Positions 13,804 to 14,540 of a DNA stretch of 14,540 nucleotides are shown one piece after another. The notes beneath the pieces are model-generated. The model was not told the DNA's origin, made no database searches, and saw only the letters and a list, made by a program, of their open reading frames with translations. The translations under genes were made by a program, and so were the position numbers. Origin of the DNA: Chloroflexota bacterium (lineage in GTDB: Bacteria > Chloroflexota > Dehalococcoidia > SZUA-161); the NCBI GenBank assembly GCA_016865955.1, contig VGNW01000035.1, positions 1-14,540 on the forward strand, read 5' to 3'. Position 1 is the stretch's first letter. Each line of letters begins with the position of its first letter.

Positions 13804-14540
13804 ATGGGATTTGACGTATCGGGGAAAAATTCTAAACTTGACAGCTTGAATATTGACAAGCTCAGCAGCCTGTCTTTCGAAGTTGGGCCAATCAGACCGC
13901 CGAGCGAGGGAGGCAGCCACTCCCTGCTGTTAAGGACAACCCGCAATTGTCCCTGGAGCAGGTGCAGGTTCTGTTATGCCATTATGTACAATCGCGAGAA
14001 ATTCCAGTTGCGACCTGTGGAGGATATAAAGAAAGATATAGACACTGTCAGAGAAATGGCTGAAGGGATAAAGGCGGTATCCTTGAAGCTGGGCTACGGC
14101 GGCAGGATAAATGCAGACGTCGGGACAGCTCTTGCCCGGTATGACCCTGCGCTTAATATCAACCATTGCTTCGTTATGGTATTCAACTGGCTTTACTTCG
14201 GAGCTAAAACCGTTTTTCTTCAGGATGCCAACAGCATTATAATGCCGACCTCTCAGCTTCTGGAGGTACTGGCATATCTGAAAGAAACGTTCCCGACCAT
14301 AGAGCGCATCACCTCTTATGCCAGAGCTAAAACTCTGGCAAAGAAATCCATCGAAGAGTTGAAGGAGTTGCGTAAAGCCGGGCTTTCCCGTCTCCATGTC
14401 GGGCTGGAGACGGGCGACGATGAACTGCTTAAATACGTTGATAAAGGCGTAACAGCAGCGGAGCAAATAGAGGCAGGGAAGAAAGCGAAGGAAGCCGACT
14501 TCGAGCTGTCCGAGTATGTCATGCCCGACCTGGGTGGTCG
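13804..14540 (+). CDS. Radical SAM protein, 3' part missing
   Basis: The first 245 codons of a radical SAM protein are visible; the gene leaves the window at the right edge. The cluster motif is NCPWSRCRFC (48-57), that is C-x4-C-x2-C with Cys 49, 54 and 57, so the first spacing is one residue longer than the common CxxxCxxC. A barrel follows with KTVFLQDANSIIMPT (FLQDAN as metal/SAM-face strand), ITSYARAKTLAKKS and LHVGLETGDDELL, all typical of the Elp3/COG1032-like branch that has a CPW-x-x-C-x-F-C motif. ATG 13804 has AAGGTGA six bases upstream inside the ffh end, so it is probably cotranscribed with ffh. The substrate is unknown. The unrelated radical SAM at 4831-6558 has an N-terminal B12-like domain that this one lacks. 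Confidence 0.9.
   Translation, partial: MGFDVSGKNSKLDSLNIDKLSSLSFEVGPIRPPSEGGSHSLLLRTTRNCPWSRCRFCYAIMYNREKFQLRPVEDIKKDIDTVREMAEGIKAVSLKLGYGGRINADVGTALARYDPALNINHCFVMVFNWLYFGAKTVFLQDANSIIMPTSQLLEVLAYLKETFPTIERITSYARAKTLAKKSIEELKELRKAGLSRLHVGLETGDDELLKYVDKGVTAAEQIEAGKKAKEADFELSEYVMPDLGG

Noticed and set aside
13930..14466. A 178-codon minus-strand frame at the right end
   Set aside because: It is antisense to clear radical SAM codons and lacks any recognisable domain.

Overview
The window is typical bacterial chromosome. Its centrepiece is a leftward (minus-strand) respiratory complex I (nuo) operon, followed to the right by a mosaic of housekeeping genes with alternating orientation. The gene content (a complex I cluster with no nuoE/F/G between nuoD and nuoH, frequent TTG/GTG starts, strong Shine-Dalgarno sites, sigma70-like promoters) suggests an uncultured member of the Chloroflexota, perhaps Dehalococcoidia. 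That placement is inference from content and style; no rRNA or other decisive marker is present.

Region 1 (1-8201, minus strand) is read right to left: nuoA, nuoB, a 59-residue SH3-like small protein, nuoC, a 575-residue B12-binding/radical SAM protein, nuoD, nuoH, nuoI, nuoJ, nuoK, a 62-residue DUF2007-like small protein, and the first 341 codons of nuoL, which runs off the left edge. Many junctions overlap or nearly touch (A/B 10 bases, radical SAM/D 11, D/H 1, H/I 68, I/J 8), so this looks like one translationally coupled transcript from a promoter near 8235-8264. Catalytic and proton-path residues are intact in every subunit (NuoB cysteines, NuoI 2x[4Fe-4S], NuoD HPSTHG, NuoK two Glu, NuoL Glu/Lys/His), so the complex is probably functional. 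With no NADH-oxidising N module encoded in place, it is most like the 11-subunit complexes thought to take electrons from ferredoxin or another small donor. Three non-canonical genes sit inside the operon. The SH3-like one is the most interesting: its size and barrel-like pattern recall NdhS, the ferredoxin-docking subunit of photosynthetic NDH-1.

Region 2 (8202-11314): a divergent intergenic region separates nuoA from a PHP-domain phosphoesterase gene (+). This converges on holA (DNA polymerase III delta, -). holA in turn diverges, from a palindromic TATAATTATA bidirectional promoter, from a divergent YchF/OLA1-family P-loop NTPase gene (+).

Region 3 (11315-14540): a secreted acidic lipoprotein of unknown function (-) converges on the ychF-like gene and diverges from ffh (SRP54, +). 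Opposed sigma70-like promoters lie between the lipoprotein gene and ffh. ffh is followed after 6 bases by a second radical SAM gene, cut off by the right edge.

No gap without a gene exceeds about 170 bases. No tRNA, rRNA, CRISPR array, insertion sequence or convincing intrinsic terminator was seen.
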